DNA from: Pseudovibrio flavus
GTDB lineage: Bacteria > Pseudomonadota > Alphaproteobacteria > Rhizobiales > Stappiaceae
Direction of reading: 5' to 3'
Assembly: GCF_009711345.1 (NCBI RefSeq)
Contig: NZ_SMMA01000065.1
Span: forward strand, 299,541 to 363,540
Length of the DNA: 64,000 nucleotides
In this document: positions 37,255-45,638 of the stretch, piece by piece
Layout: every line of letters starts with the position of its first letter
Numbering within the stretch: position 1 is the stretch's first letter
Notes under the pieces: model-generated
What the model was told of the DNA's origin: nothing
The model's database searches: none
The model's input: the letters and a program-made list of their open reading frames with translations, nothing else
Position numbers and translations under genes: made by a program

Positions 37255-38124
37255 CTAAAAGTCTTCGTGGTGTTCCGGCATATGGCGTTCAAAGTAGAGC
37301 GTCTCTGCCCTACGTGAGCATGAGAAACACTGCGATGAACCGCCGTTCAGCGTATATTTAAGACAGCATGACTTTCGGCGGGGGGCGACTTCCACCCTGC
37401 TGTTGTTCTGGCGTTGCCGCCACACAAGTCCGCCTCCAACGCGCTTGCCAAAGCCGGCCATAAATCTCTGCAACAGAAGAGCGGTCTCGTTCGGATCAGC
37501 GCCGCTGCGATATAGCTCCATAAAGGGGTGAGCAAGCGCCATGGCAATACTGCTGTAAAAAACGGCGGGTGGTACCAGCCTGCGCCCAAGCCCCTTTTGA
37601 AGTGCAGTGCCGATTTCCTCCAGAATGATGGCCAGTTCAAAAAGCTCGGAAGGTCCTACATCCGGTGCAAATTGCAGGCTCTCCAGATCAAGCCTCGGGT
37701 CGAAGTACATTTCGATCCACGGCGCTGAGCCAGTTGGAACGAACATTAGCTCGCTTTTGCGCGCAGAGCGCCCCGTCAAAAGATAGGTTGTAGCGAGCTT
37801 TGTTATTGTAGCGCGCGCTATGCCTTTCAAAACCTGAGAAGCAGCAATCTTGTTTGTCTGCGCCCCATGCTCACTCTTGAAATGATCAAGACCGTTCTGG
37901 CTCCACGGTTTGATGTGCTCAGCAAAGCCGCCAAAGTCCCTTAGCTCTGCAAAAACAATGCCTTCCATGGCAGGAGACAGCGCAAAATCATAGAACTTAC
38001 GGTGTTCGCTTTCTGGAAGGGCGGAGAGAAGCGCGTGAAAACGGGCAGGGATGGCCGCAGATTGCAGCGGCGCAAGATCTTGTCTTTTTGCCGAAGAGTT
38101 GGGACTGTTGGAAGCCTTGGTCAT
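37255..38124 (-). CDS. FhuF-like siderophore-iron reductase
   Basis: A 289-residue protein ending in KSCCLKYTLNGGSSQCFSCSRR: Cys253-Cys254, then Cys266 and Cys269 (CC-x11-C-x2-C). This matches the FhuF C-terminal 2Fe-2S motif (usually CC-x10-C-x2-C), which reduces Fe(III) released from hydroxamate siderophores in the cytoplasm. The body has the helical FhuF/IucA-like pattern (ASQVLKGIARATITKLATTYLLTGR). ATG 38124 is chosen for AAGGA upstream; ATG 38157 and 38214 lack ribosome sites. There is no siderophore gene beside it, so the substrate is not shown. The gene faces the HerA-like gene. Confidence 0.72.
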   Translation of the reverse strand: MTKASNSPNSSAKRQDLAPLQSAAIPARFHALLSALPESEHRKFYDFALSPAMEGIVFAELRDFGGFAEHIKPWSQNGLDHFKSEHGAQTNKIAASQVLKGIARATITKLATTYLLTGRSARKSELMFVPTGSAPWIEMYFDPRLDLESLQFAPDVGPSELFELAIILEEIGTALQKGLGRRLVPPAVFYSSIAMALAHPFMELYRSGADPNETALLLQRFMAGFGKRVGGGLVWRQRQNNSRVEVAPRRKSCCLKYTLNGGSSQCFSCSRRAETLYFERHMPEHHEDF

Positions 38125-38241
38125 CAATCCTTGGGACTGGCCTTCTTTGAATTGCATAGACAGAGGCTGCAAGCCTCTTTGAGACCGTAAAGCTAACTGA
38201 CAGCAACAACACAATGCAAGAAATCAAATAGTATCAATTGA

Positions 38242-38940
38242 TTAAAGGCGCGAATTGAGCATCTTGGAATTCAGCGCGCGCCTTGCCAAACTATTGGCGA
38301 GCCATGGGAATATACGGCGCAGTCGCAGTGCTTCTCTGGCCATTTCCTGTCCAAGCGTCGGATAGTCTCTGTCATTGAGCACGAGCCCCAATAGCTTTGT
38401 GCCGGTCGCTTCGATGGAATCGACCGTTTGGACAACATTTTCTCGTGATACTGCCCCAACAAGGCTTGTCAATATAACGCCCTCACAGGCAGCGGCACCG
38501 ATACTGGACGGTAAAGCAGCAGGTGATGACTTGGGAAGAGGCGCTAAATCTACAACGACTGATCGATAACGAATGAGGTCGCTGTTAAGCACAGCGGTAA
38601 GCCGTTCAGTATCGCGAATAGCCATAGCATCAGCCATATTGGCTTTCAGGATGAGGCGGTCGTATGGTTCATCGCCGCCCGTTTCGACAGCTTGTCCGGC
38701 ACCCATGAGGTGAGGTTGCCATCCCGTACTTAGCTCCTCATCGCCTTCAATAATCGGGCCGGACAAATCCATATACAACGTTTTGCGGCCAGAAAGAGCT
38801 GAGCGTGCGGCAAGTGATCTTGCAAGGCTGGAGGTACCACTATCCCACTGCGGCGCGGTTATCCCAACCGTGCGCAGCCCTTGCCCGAAACTCTGGGCAA
38901 AGACCCTTTCAATCTCGAGGGATGAGGGGTCAAAGACCAA
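38242..38940 (-). CDS. CpsD/CapB-like P-loop protein with degenerate Walker A
   Basis: A 232-residue member of the MinD/BY-kinase fold found beside polysaccharide copolymerases. In place of the G-x-G-K-S/T loop it has APQWDSGTSSLARSLA (~29-44), so the invariant Lys is Thr36; the Walker A' Asp (TLYMDLSG, Asp58) lacks its DxR continuation, while Walker B-like SVVVDLAPLPKSS is kept. There is no tyrosine-rich tail. It therefore probably does not act as a tyrosine kinase and may be a structural partner. Start is TTG 38940 with AAGGGAG at good spacing. It follows the giant SLBB gene by 21 bases, in the same operon. SypD-like position in a syp-type locus. Confidence 0.75.
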   Translation of the reverse strand: MVFDPSSLEIERVFAQSFGQGLRTVGITAPQWDSGTSSLARSLAARSALSGRKTLYMDLSGPIIEGDEELSTGWQPHLMGAGQAVETGGDEPYDRLILKANMADAMAIRDTERLTAVLNSDLIRYRSVVVDLAPLPKSSPAALPSSIGAAACEGVILTSLVGAVSRENVVQTVDSIEATGTKLLGLVLNDRDYPTLGQEMAREALRLRRIFPWLANSLARRALNSKMLNSRL

Positions 38941-38961
38941 GAAAAACTCCCTTCACCAGCC

Positions 38962-41900
38962 TTAGAGGGCGCTAAACAGCGCATACACACTTACAGCCGC
39001 AACTATATCTTGGAACTTGTCAAAGATTTGTCGCCAGTTGCTCCGTGAAATATCGGGGACGTAGATGGTGTCACCCGCACGAACAACAGGAAGGTTCTTG
39101 AGATCGCCCCGTTTAGCAAAATCTAGCAGATTGAAGAGCGTGGCTTGATCGCGGCAGCAGGAGAGATTGACGATCAGGATTTTTTCAACGAGCGCATCAC
39201 TTCCAGGGCCTCCAGCTTCAGCAAGAAGGTCGAGGATCGTCATAGAGTCATCAAACTCGTAACGGCCCGGCGACTTCACGGCTCCTAAAACACGAACTGA
39301 TTTTTCCTTAGAAAGATCAAGCCACTCGCGTTCTTGATCTGGAATATAGATCACGTCGCCATTTCGTACCCGCGGCAGAATGGATTCATCACCCGTCTCG
39401 AAGTATAGAGCCAGATTGACCTTGCTGACCCGCGAGCCACGCTCTCCACGATGGGTCACCCGAATATTGCGAAGATCAGCCGAAATGCGAGGCCCGTCCG
39501 CTGCACTTACGATATCAAGAAAGTGCATCTGCCGGTTAAAAGCGTAACGCCCCGGCGCTCCAACCGAGCCCATGATGTAGATGGAATCTTCCGGTGCTTG
39601 CCGAACCCATTGCGACTTAGGGTCTGTTGGGTCTGCTGGCAACTCGGGCACTACAACAAAGGCACCTGCCTCCAGCTTTGGTACTTCAGATAAATCACCG
39701 CCATAGCGGATGAAGTAGTCGGCATCAAACCGCTCTGTTACTGCTCTGCCATTACGCCGGTAGACCACTTGAATGTCGGAGAGGTCTGCCTGCGCATTGG
39801 GGCCGCCAGCTTCTGCAAAAAGGTCAAAGAATGACATTTCAGAGGACCATTCATAGCGGCCGGGTTTATAAACTGCGCCGATAATCTCAATGGCCCGCTC
39901 TGGTGGAACTTTGAGCCACGAGGTTTCGTCCGTCTCGCTCTTTTCAGGAACAAAGATCGTATCTCCGCCTCTAACCTCGGGCAGTACAATGGGTTTACCT
40001 TCTGTGTACTGCAAAAGGTCAACCCGCTCGACTGAGCCATCTGCACGTATGACCTTGACCTGACGAGTATCGGCGAAACGTCCCGGCCCACCGGCATTGG
40101 CGATGATTTCAATGAAGCTCTGGCCGGGTTTACTCTCAAACGCACCCGGCTTTGCAACCTCGCCCATAACGTAGACAACACTGTTGCCTGTTTTGACGTT
40201 GTCCATCTGCGGCGGAATGTAGATGGTTGCGCCGGGGCCAACTTTAACGAGATAGCTCGGGTCCGCAGTATCAAGATACTGCTGTAAGTCGAAAATGATG
40301 GGCACCGTATCGTTGATGACGCGGATGTCGCGAATGTTTGCGTCGCGCGTCACACCACCAGCGCGCATAATCAGATCAAGAATGCTTGTCGTGTCTTTGA
40401 ACGCAAAAAGGGCAGGGTTGTTCACTTCGCCAAAGACTTTTACCGCTGTCTCGTCAATGCCATCTCCCGCGCCCTCAAGTTGTCTGCTGTCGAACGTAAC
40501 CTCGATGTTGCCCGTGATCGGCGTGGAGGGCACGAATATTTCATCTCCATCCCTAATCTGCGGCAGGCTGCTGGGAGCGCCGGTATCAAGGTAGCGCTTG
40601 TAGTTAAACGGAATAACGCGCCCGTTGCGCCTTAGCTGGAACTTGTCGAGCTGCGCCCCCTGCCGCAAGCCTTCAGCCGCAGCAAGGGCCATCTGAACAT
40701 TAGAGCCTTCCGGCAAACGTACTTTGCCCGGCTTGTTGACGTAGCCCAGAACATTAACGGTGAGCGCATCGCGTTCTTTATCTTCCCTCGTTCTATCTGG
40801 AACAAAGACAACGCTCTGCGCATCGAGTTTTGGAACTTCGGATAGACTTCCACCGTCTTCGAGGAACTTTTTCAAGTTAAAGCGGGTGGAGACAGCCCCA
40901 TCATCGCCACGCTTTAATATCTGGATTTGGGCTGTATCCGCATCACCATTTGGCCCTCCAGCTTCACCCATGAGGTCGAATATGGTCATCTCGTCAGACC
41001 ATTCGTAACGGCCCGGTTTGTAGACTGCGCCAAGAATTTCTACCGACCGTTCTGGCGGAACCTTAAGCCACGATGGCTCTTGCACCTCTGTTTTCTCAGG
41101 TACGAAAATAGCATCACCCGGCCCAACCTCAGGCAGCTTATCAATCCGCCTCTCTGTGTAGGCGACCAGATCCACCATTTCTACGCTTCCATCCGCACGA
41201 ATGAGGCGAATTTGCTTTGTGTCGGCAAAGCGGCTTGGGCCGCCAGCATTGGCAAGGATCTCAATAAAGGTGGCATCCTCACCGCTTTCAAACGCGCCGG
41301 GCTTTGCTACCTCGCCCATTACGAAAACGGTGTTCTTGCCTGCCCGAATGTCGTCCACCTGCTGGGGGATGAAAATGGTTGCGCCCGGCAAAACATCGAC
41401 GAGAAGCGCTCCGTCAGCAGTCTCCAGATATTGCTCCAGATTAAACCGTTCCGGCTGACCTTCGTTGATCACCTTGATCTGCTGTAGGCCTGCGCTTCCC
41501 GTAACGCCTCCCGCTCGCATGATGTAGTCGATGACGTTCTGACCCTGAGTAAAAGAGTAGCTTGCAGGTGTATTCACTTCGCCAAATACTTTTACCGCGC
41601 TGTCCGCATTCGCTCCGTCCCCTTGCTCCATCAAAGTACGGCCATCGACAGTCACCTCCACATTGCCAAGAAGCGAGGAGGAGGGGATGAATATCTCGTC
41701 GCCATCTTGCAGAGTAGGCAACGTGGATGGATCACCAGAGTCCAGATAATCCTTGAAGTTGAAGACCTCAACAGTGTCACCCCGTCTTAGCTGGAACTTG
41801 TCCAACTGCGCCCCTTGCCTAAGGCCATCAGACTGGGTGATTGCCAGTTGCACATTGGCGCTCTTTGATAGTTTGATCTCGCCGGGCTTGTTTACAAAGC

Positions 41901-43614
41901 CAAGGACGGTGACCGTTATGCTGTCCTTTGTTGTTTCCTGCGCGCCTTTATCAGGAACCAGAACAACAGCGCCAGCATTTAAAACCGGGATGTCCGCGGT
42001 GCTGCCACCGTTTTCGACAAAGCCCTTCAAATTAAAGCGGATGGACTGCGCCCAATCACCATCTTTGAGAAGAATTTGGATGTTGGAAGTGTCAGCTTCA
42101 CCCGTCGGGCCACCAGCCTGCGCGATAAGGTCAAAAAGGCCCATCTCCTGAGACCATTCATAACGCCCCGGCTTGAAAACGGCGCCTATAACTTCAACGG
42201 CCTTTTCTGGGCCCAGCTTAAGCCAGCTCGGCTCATCTACCTCCAGCTTTTCGGGAACGAAAATAGCATCGCCGCCGGATATTTCGGGTAGCTTGTCCAC
42301 CTTGCGCTCGGTGAAGGCAACGAGATCGACCATCTCGACGGTGCCGTCGGCGCGGATCACGCGGATATTGCGCGTATCCGCAAAGCGGGTGGGGCCACCA
42401 GCATTTGCGATAATGTCAATGAAGTTGGCATCCTGCCGCCCTTCAAAAGCGCCGGGCTTTGCAACTTCACCCATCACATAGACGGTGCTTTTACCGGCCT
42501 GAATCTCGTCCTTCGCGGTGGGAACGTAGATGGTCGCGCCCGGTTCCAGGTTATTCAGAAGGTTGCTGTCGCCAGTATCCAGATACATCTGCATATTGAA
42601 CAGCTCTGGCCGACCATTATTGATTACGCGGATCTGCTCCACACTGGCATAGCGTGTCACGCTGCCTGCCCGCATGATGTAGTCGATAATGTTGGAACCG
42701 GGTTTGTAGGCGAAACTCGCCGGATTGTTGACCTCACCAATCACTTTAATGGAGGCATCTTTCTCAGCGCCGTCACCAGCTTCCGCAAGCCAGCGGCCAT
42801 CAAAGTCGATCTCTACATTACCAATGAGTGGAGAAGCCGGAACGAAAAGGATATCAAGAGTATGGAGTTCTGGCAGTGCGTTAGGGTCGCCGCTATCAAG
42901 ATAATCCTTGTAGTTGAAACGGGTTACTGTATCACCCCGGCGCAGCTGAAAGGCATCCAGCTGTGCGCCCTGACGTAAGCCACCTGCTTCTGTTATTGCA
43001 GTTTGAACATTGGCGTTGGCAGGTAGGTTAACTTGTCCCGGTTTTGCGACATACCCAAGAACGGTCACCAGAAGGCGGCGTTTAGCCAGAGAAACTTCCA
43101 GCCGGTCCAGTTCCCGATAAGCGCGAGAAAGAGCCGCCTTAATACGCTCCGTCGCTTCCTGCGGAGTGAGCCCGTCAATCTCCACCTCACCGACCTCAGG
43201 CAGTTCTACCAAACCGAATTCATTGATAGAAAACGGGTTCTCAAACCCTTCTTCACCGGGAAGGAATACATTGACCTCGTCACCCACTCTAAAAAGGTCG
43301 CTCTTAGGAGAGAGAGGGTCGATGCTCTCACTATCGGCAGGGGGAACATTCGGAGATGCGCCAGAGTCCAAAGTGGCTGGACTAGTCTGCTGAGGGGAAA
43401 CGGGGGCAGGGCTATTGGGTGGTTCCCCCGCACTTAAAGGAGTGCTGCTACCAGCTTGCGGTACCTGCTCTTGGGCCAAAGCGGTCGGCCCGTACACAGC
43501 AGGAGAGATGAGAGCCAAAATGAAAATGACGAGCAAGGGCAAAAGGGAACGACCCAGTCGCTCCAGCCAGATAAAACCTAGCTTAGAGAAAAGCGCCCCC
43601 CGACGAACTGTCAT
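38962..43614 (-). CDS. giant SLBB polysaccharide export protein, 1550 aa
   Basis: Outer-membrane/periplasmic export protein of the Wza/GumB/SypC class, but about four times the usual length. Signal peptide at 1-47 (cut after ALA), Pro/Ser-rich spacer 50-100, polysaccharide-export domain ~101-180 (DLFRVGDEVNVFLPGEEGF...INEFGLVELPEVGEVEIDGLT), then 14 SLBB-like units of ~95 residues. Twelve of them form three cassettes of four (A-B-C-D) repeating with a period of exactly 385 residues: LG of the first unit is at 186, 571 and 956. Two single units (~1343-1437, ~1439-1525) and a hydrophobic C-tail (IVAAVSVYALFSAL) finish it. Units carry the SLBB core (VxVxGxVxxPG...AGG...DxIFVP). Start overlaps the lipoprotein gene by 4 bases. 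Confidence 0.9.
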   Translation of the reverse strand: MTVRRGALFSKLGFIWLERLGRSLLPLLVIFILALISPAVYGPTALAQEQVPQAGSSTPLSAGEPPNSPAPVSPQQTSPATLDSGASPNVPPADSESIDPLSPKSDLFRVGDEVNVFLPGEEGFENPFSINEFGLVELPEVGEVEIDGLTPQEATERIKAALSRAYRELDRLEVSLAKRRLLVTVLGYVAKPGQVNLPANANVQTAITEAGGLRQGAQLDAFQLRRGDTVTRFNYKDYLDSGDPNALPELHTLDILFVPASPLIGNVEIDFDGRWLAEAGDGAEKDASIKVIGEVNNPASFAYKPGSNIIDYIMRAGSVTRYASVEQIRVINNGRPELFNMQMYLDTGDSNLLNNLEPGATIYVPTAKDEIQAGKSTVYVMGEVAKPGAFEGRQDANFIDIIANAGGPTRFADTRNIRVIRADGTVEMVDLVAFTERKVDKLPEISGGDAIFVPEKLEVDEPSWLKLGPEKAVEVIGAVFKPGRYEWSQEMGLFDLIAQAGGPTGEADTSNIQILLKDGDWAQSIRFNLKGFVENGGSTADIPVLNAGAVVLVPDKGAQETTKDSITVTVLGFVNKPGEIKLSKSANVQLAITQSDGLRQGAQLDKFQLRRGDTVEVFNFKDYLDSGDPSTLPTLQDGDEIFIPSSSLLGNVEVTVDGRTLMEQGDGANADSAVKVFGEVNTPASYSFTQGQNVIDYIMRAGGVTGSAGLQQIKVINEGQPERFNLEQYLETADGALLVDVLPGATIFIPQQVDDIRAGKNTVFVMGEVAKPGAFESGEDATFIEILANAGGPSRFADTKQIRLIRADGSVEMVDLVAYTERRIDKLPEVGPGDAIFVPEKTEVQEPSWLKVPPERSVEILGAVYKPGRYEWSDEMTIFDLMGEAGGPNGDADTAQIQILKRGDDGAVSTRFNLKKFLEDGGSLSEVPKLDAQSVVFVPDRTREDKERDALTVNVLGYVNKPGKVRLPEGSNVQMALAAAEGLRQGAQLDKFQLRRNGRVIPFNYKRYLDTGAPSSLPQIRDGDEIFVPSTPITGNIEVTFDSRQLEGAGDGIDETAVKVFGEVNNPALFAFKDTTSILDLIMRAGGVTRDANIRDIRVINDTVPIIFDLQQYLDTADPSYLVKVGPGATIYIPPQMDNVKTGNSVVYVMGEVAKPGAFESKPGQSFIEIIANAGGPGRFADTRQVKVIRADGSVERVDLLQYTEGKPIVLPEVRGGDTIFVPEKSETDETSWLKVPPERAIEIIGAVYKPGRYEWSSEMSFFDLFAEAGGPNAQADLSDIQVVYRRNGRAVTERFDADYFIRYGGDLSEVPKLEAGAFVVVPELPADPTDPKSQWVRQAPEDSIYIMGSVGAPGRYAFNRQMHFLDIVSAADGPRISADLRNIRVTHRGERGSRVSKVNLALYFETGDESILPRVRNGDVIYIPDQEREWLDLSKEKSVRVLGAVKSPGRYEFDDSMTILDLLAEAGGPGSDALVEKILIVNLSCCRDQATLFNLLDFAKRGDLKNLPVVRAGDTIYVPDISRSNWRQIFDKFQDIVAAVSVYALFSAL
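39589..43068 (-). repeat. three tandem 1155-bp cassettes inside the SLBB gene
   Basis: Cassette 1 is about 41914-43068, cassette 2 40759-41913, cassette 3 39589-40758 (codons 183-567, 568-952, 953-1342). Equivalent units of different cassettes are far more alike than neighbouring units, e.g. VMGEVAKPGAFE occurs near residues 380, 765 and 1149, and GLRQGAQLD near 212, 597 and 982. This shows duplication of a pre-formed four-unit block. Cassette 3 is slightly longer at its end. DNA identity has decayed, so the duplications are not very recent. Confidence 0.88.
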
Positions 43615-43982
43615 CCCCGAGCCCCTTTATTGAGCCCTTCATGGCGATTGAGTTTGTCTTCAATTGCCTGCAGCTGGAACCACAGGGTTGCCATGTCTTG
43701 TTCAGCGTCATAACCCAACCCGCCTGCCGCTTCCCGCTTTATACGAACAAGTGAAAGGCGGGCAACTTCCAAATCAGCAGCAGCCCACCGCTCGGCACCG
43801 CGCCGTTCTAGGTCAGCCATAATGATCTCGAAGGAGCGGATTGAGCGTTGATCAGACGTGAAGCGTTCGGCAGCGCCTCCAGATCCATGATCCGGCCACC
43901 AAGTACAAGAACTCAGTATAACGCAGAGCCCAATTACTAGCGGGATGCTCGCGAGAGGGAAGCCCCCGCTACGAGGCTTCAT
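43611..43982 (-). CDS. small lipoprotein of the polysaccharide locus
   Basis: A 123-residue protein with a lipoprotein signal: charged start, hydrophobic LVIGLCVI and lipobox LSSC with Cys26. The mature part is largely helical and charged (SIRSFEIIMADLERRGAERWAAADLEVARLSLVRIKREAAGGLGYDAEQDMATLWFQLQAIEDKLNRHEG), suggesting a coiled coil. Both ends overlap neighbours in ATGA junctions (STAS gene before, SLBB exporter after), so it is made together with the exporter and may be an outer-membrane accessory of it. I do not recognise a named family; DUF4398-like lipoproteins are one thought. Confidence 0.7.
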   Translation of the reverse strand: MKPRSGGFPLASIPLVIGLCVILSSCTWWPDHGSGGAAERFTSDQRSIRSFEIIMADLERRGAERWAAADLEVARLSLVRIKREAAGGLGYDAEQDMATLWFQLQAIEDKLNRHEGLNKGARG

Positions 43983-44266
43983 GCAGCTTTGTCATCCTCA
44001 TCTGAAATGATGTCCGTCATTTTCAAATGCTTGAGCAGCTTGTGGGGCTGGCCAGAGACATGGGTAAGCTTCAGCTTGCGCCCTGCAACACTCAAACGCT
44101 TATAAAGAAATACGATTGCCCCTATACCGGAGGAGTCAATGAAGGTTGTTTCCCGAAGGTCCAGCTCTACATCCTCACCGGTTTTGGCGAGGGTATCGAA
44201 CTGGTCACGCAGGCGGTCCATCTCGGCTGCGTCCATATCCTGTGGCATCTGCATCAATTGCACCAT
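43979..44266 (-). CDS. STAS-domain protein (SpoIIAA/SypA-like)
   Basis: A 95-residue single STAS domain. The switch segment FIDSSGIGAIVFLYKRL has the DSSG at 44-47 whose Ser is phosphorylated in SpoIIAA-type anti-anti-sigma factors. GGAG lies 7 bases before ATG 44266. It is first in an operon with the lipoprotein, SLBB exporter and P-loop protein. In the Vibrio syp locus the comparable STAS protein SypA controls biofilm formation through its phosphorylation state, and a similar role is inferred. No PP2C phosphatase or SpoIIAB-like kinase partner lies in the window. Confidence 0.85.
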   Translation of the reverse strand: MVQLMQMPQDMDAAEMDRLRDQFDTLAKTGEDVELDLRETTFIDSSGIGAIVFLYKRLSVAGRKLKLTHVSGQPHKLLKHLKMTDIISDEDDKAA

Positions 44267-44401
44267 TCTTTTTCTCCGTGGTTCGCATCGCGCTGCGAGC
44301 TAAACGAGTCGATGGTTACTTCAATGTAGCAACAAACATACCTTATTCATCTGCGGAATTTGTAGGTAAATCGAGATATGATTACCCAATTCGCTATGTA
44401 T

Positions 44402-44439
44402 CTTTGCAATTTGCAAAGTTTATCGTGCGCCTTGCAAAG
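44402..44439. promoter_or_regulatory. candidate enhancer (UAS) of the sigma-54 promoter
   Basis: CTTTGCAATTTGCAAAG at 44402-44418 is a perfect 8-base-arm palindrome with one central T. A further half-site TTGCAAAG lies at 44432-44439, 21 bases (two helical turns) after the second arm. Relative to the expected start at ~44494 these are at about -92 to -55, suitable for an NtrC-type activator, probably the regulator encoded at 50895-52493. Located between divergent transcription units, it could serve both. Confidence 0.6.
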
Positions 44440-44467
44440 AATATATGCGTGTGACTGCTTTTTTCCA

Positions 44468-44483
44468 TGGCACGGCGGTTGCA
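44468..44483 (+). promoter_or_regulatory. sigma-54 promoter, perfect -24/-12
   Basis: TGGCACGGCGGTTGCA matches TGGCACG-N4-TTGCW at every fixed base, with invariant GG and GC ten bases apart. Transcription should start near 44494 and reach the glycosyltransferase at 44550. This placement also shows that the open frame extending back to 44445 cannot be the real start of that gene. Confidence 0.85.
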
Positions 44484-44549
44484 AACTTATTGGCACGTCT
44501 CCGGGATTTATTCCCAATCTGTGCAAAACGCCAAGGTCAGATCACGTTA

Positions 44550-45638
44550 ATGGGAACAAAACAGGTTCATATCGTCCAAAAAATGGCACCGGGTGGAATC
44601 GAGCTTCTTGTTCGGCGTCTGGCTGATGAAGACGGCGTGGACGTACACATCTATTCCTTGGAAAGTCCCGATGGACCGGTTGAAGGCGAAGCCAATACAG
44701 CTAACGACTGGCTCACATCCAGTAAGGTCACGATCTTTAATAAGAAGGCGGGCCTGCGTCCTGATCTCATTTGGCACTTGATCGGCGAGCTAAAAAAGCA
44801 AAAACCGGATGTTGTGGTGACCCATCACATCGGCCCGTTGCTTTATGGCGGTGCTGCTGCACGCTTGGCAGGCGTGCCGGTGTTTGCTCATATCGAACAC
44901 GATGCGTGGCACCTTGAGGATGACAATCAGCGCCGACTTACCAAACTGGCTTGCAAAGTCCTCAAACCCAAATTGGCAGGCGTGAGCACAACCGTCGCGA
45001 AGCGCGTTGGTGAGCTAACAGGCCGCGCCGATGTGGCGGTCATTCCCAACGGCATCGATATCCAGAAGTTCCGTCCGGCGGATAAAGCTGAAGCAAGGCG
45101 TGCCTTTGGTCTTCCAGATGAAGGCGTCGTTGTGGGTGCTGTCGGCAGGTTGGAGATGGTCAAAGGGTTCGATGTGCTGGTGGCAGCCGCTGCGCATCTA
45201 CCGCCAAACTACACGGTGGTTATCGCCGGAGATGGTAGCCAGAAAGAAGCGCTAAGTCGCCAAATAAGCCAGCTTGGTCTAGAGGGGCGCGTTCGTCTTC
45301 TGGGCTCTGTAGAGCATATGGAGAGGCTATTTCCGGCCTTCGATGTGCTGGCTGTCCCTTCTCGCAACGAAGGACTGCCGCTTACCATTATCGAGGCGCA
45401 ATCTTGCTCTGTACCTGTGGTCGCATCCCGCGTTGGCGCTGTGCCTGATGGTCTTTGCCCGCAAACCAGCCGCCTGGTTGAGCCGGAAGACCCCTCACTT
45501 TTAGCGAAAGCCATCATGGAGCGCATTGAGGCGCCCTTGGAAATAGACCCCAGAGATTTCGTCATATCCCAATTCGATTGGTCGAAAACAACATCGGCCT
45601 ATACCGCGCTAGCCGCAGAGGAACATCATGGCAGCTGA
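44550..45638 (+). CDS. glycosyltransferase family 4 of the polysaccharide locus
   Basis: A 362-residue GT-B glycosyltransferase. The N-terminal half has MGTKQVHIVQKMAPGGIELLVRRLADE (glycine loop for acceptor/donor) and the C-terminal half has VGAVGRLEMVKGFDVLVAAAAHLP and the donor-binding EGLPLTIIEA (E-x7-E) near 290. ATG 44550 is chosen because the sigma-54 promoter lies just upstream and homology starts here. The stop lies inside the next gene (11-base overlap), so it is coupled to the GT2/PGT fusion. It should add a sugar to the lipid-linked repeat unit at the inner membrane. Confidence 0.88.
   Translation: MGTKQVHIVQKMAPGGIELLVRRLADEDGVDVHIYSLESPDGPVEGEANTANDWLTSSKVTIFNKKAGLRPDLIWHLIGELKKQKPDVVVTHHIGPLLYGGAAARLAGVPVFAHIEHDAWHLEDDNQRRLTKLACKVLKPKLAGVSTTVAKRVGELTGRADVAVIPNGIDIQKFRPADKAEARRAFGLPDEGVVVGAVGRLEMVKGFDVLVAAAAHLPPNYTVVIAGDGSQKEALSRQISQLGLEGRVRLLGSVEHMERLFPAFDVLAVPSRNEGLPLTIIEAQSCSVPVVASRVGAVPDGLCPQTSRLVEPEDPSLLAKAIMERIEAPLEIDPRDFVISQFDWSKTTSAYTALAAEEHHGS

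Noticed and set aside
39589-43068. SLBB cassettes as an assembly duplication
   Set aside because: The copies differ at many residues and bases, so they are genuine diverged repeats and not a mis-join.
44491-44506. Second TGGCACG, possible overlapping sigma-54 promoter
   Set aside because: No TTGC at the -12 spacing (sequence continues TCTCCGGGA).
44445-44549. Longer N-terminus for the first glycosyltransferase
   Set aside because: This stretch contains the perfect sigma-54 promoter and lacks homology, so the gene must start at 44550.
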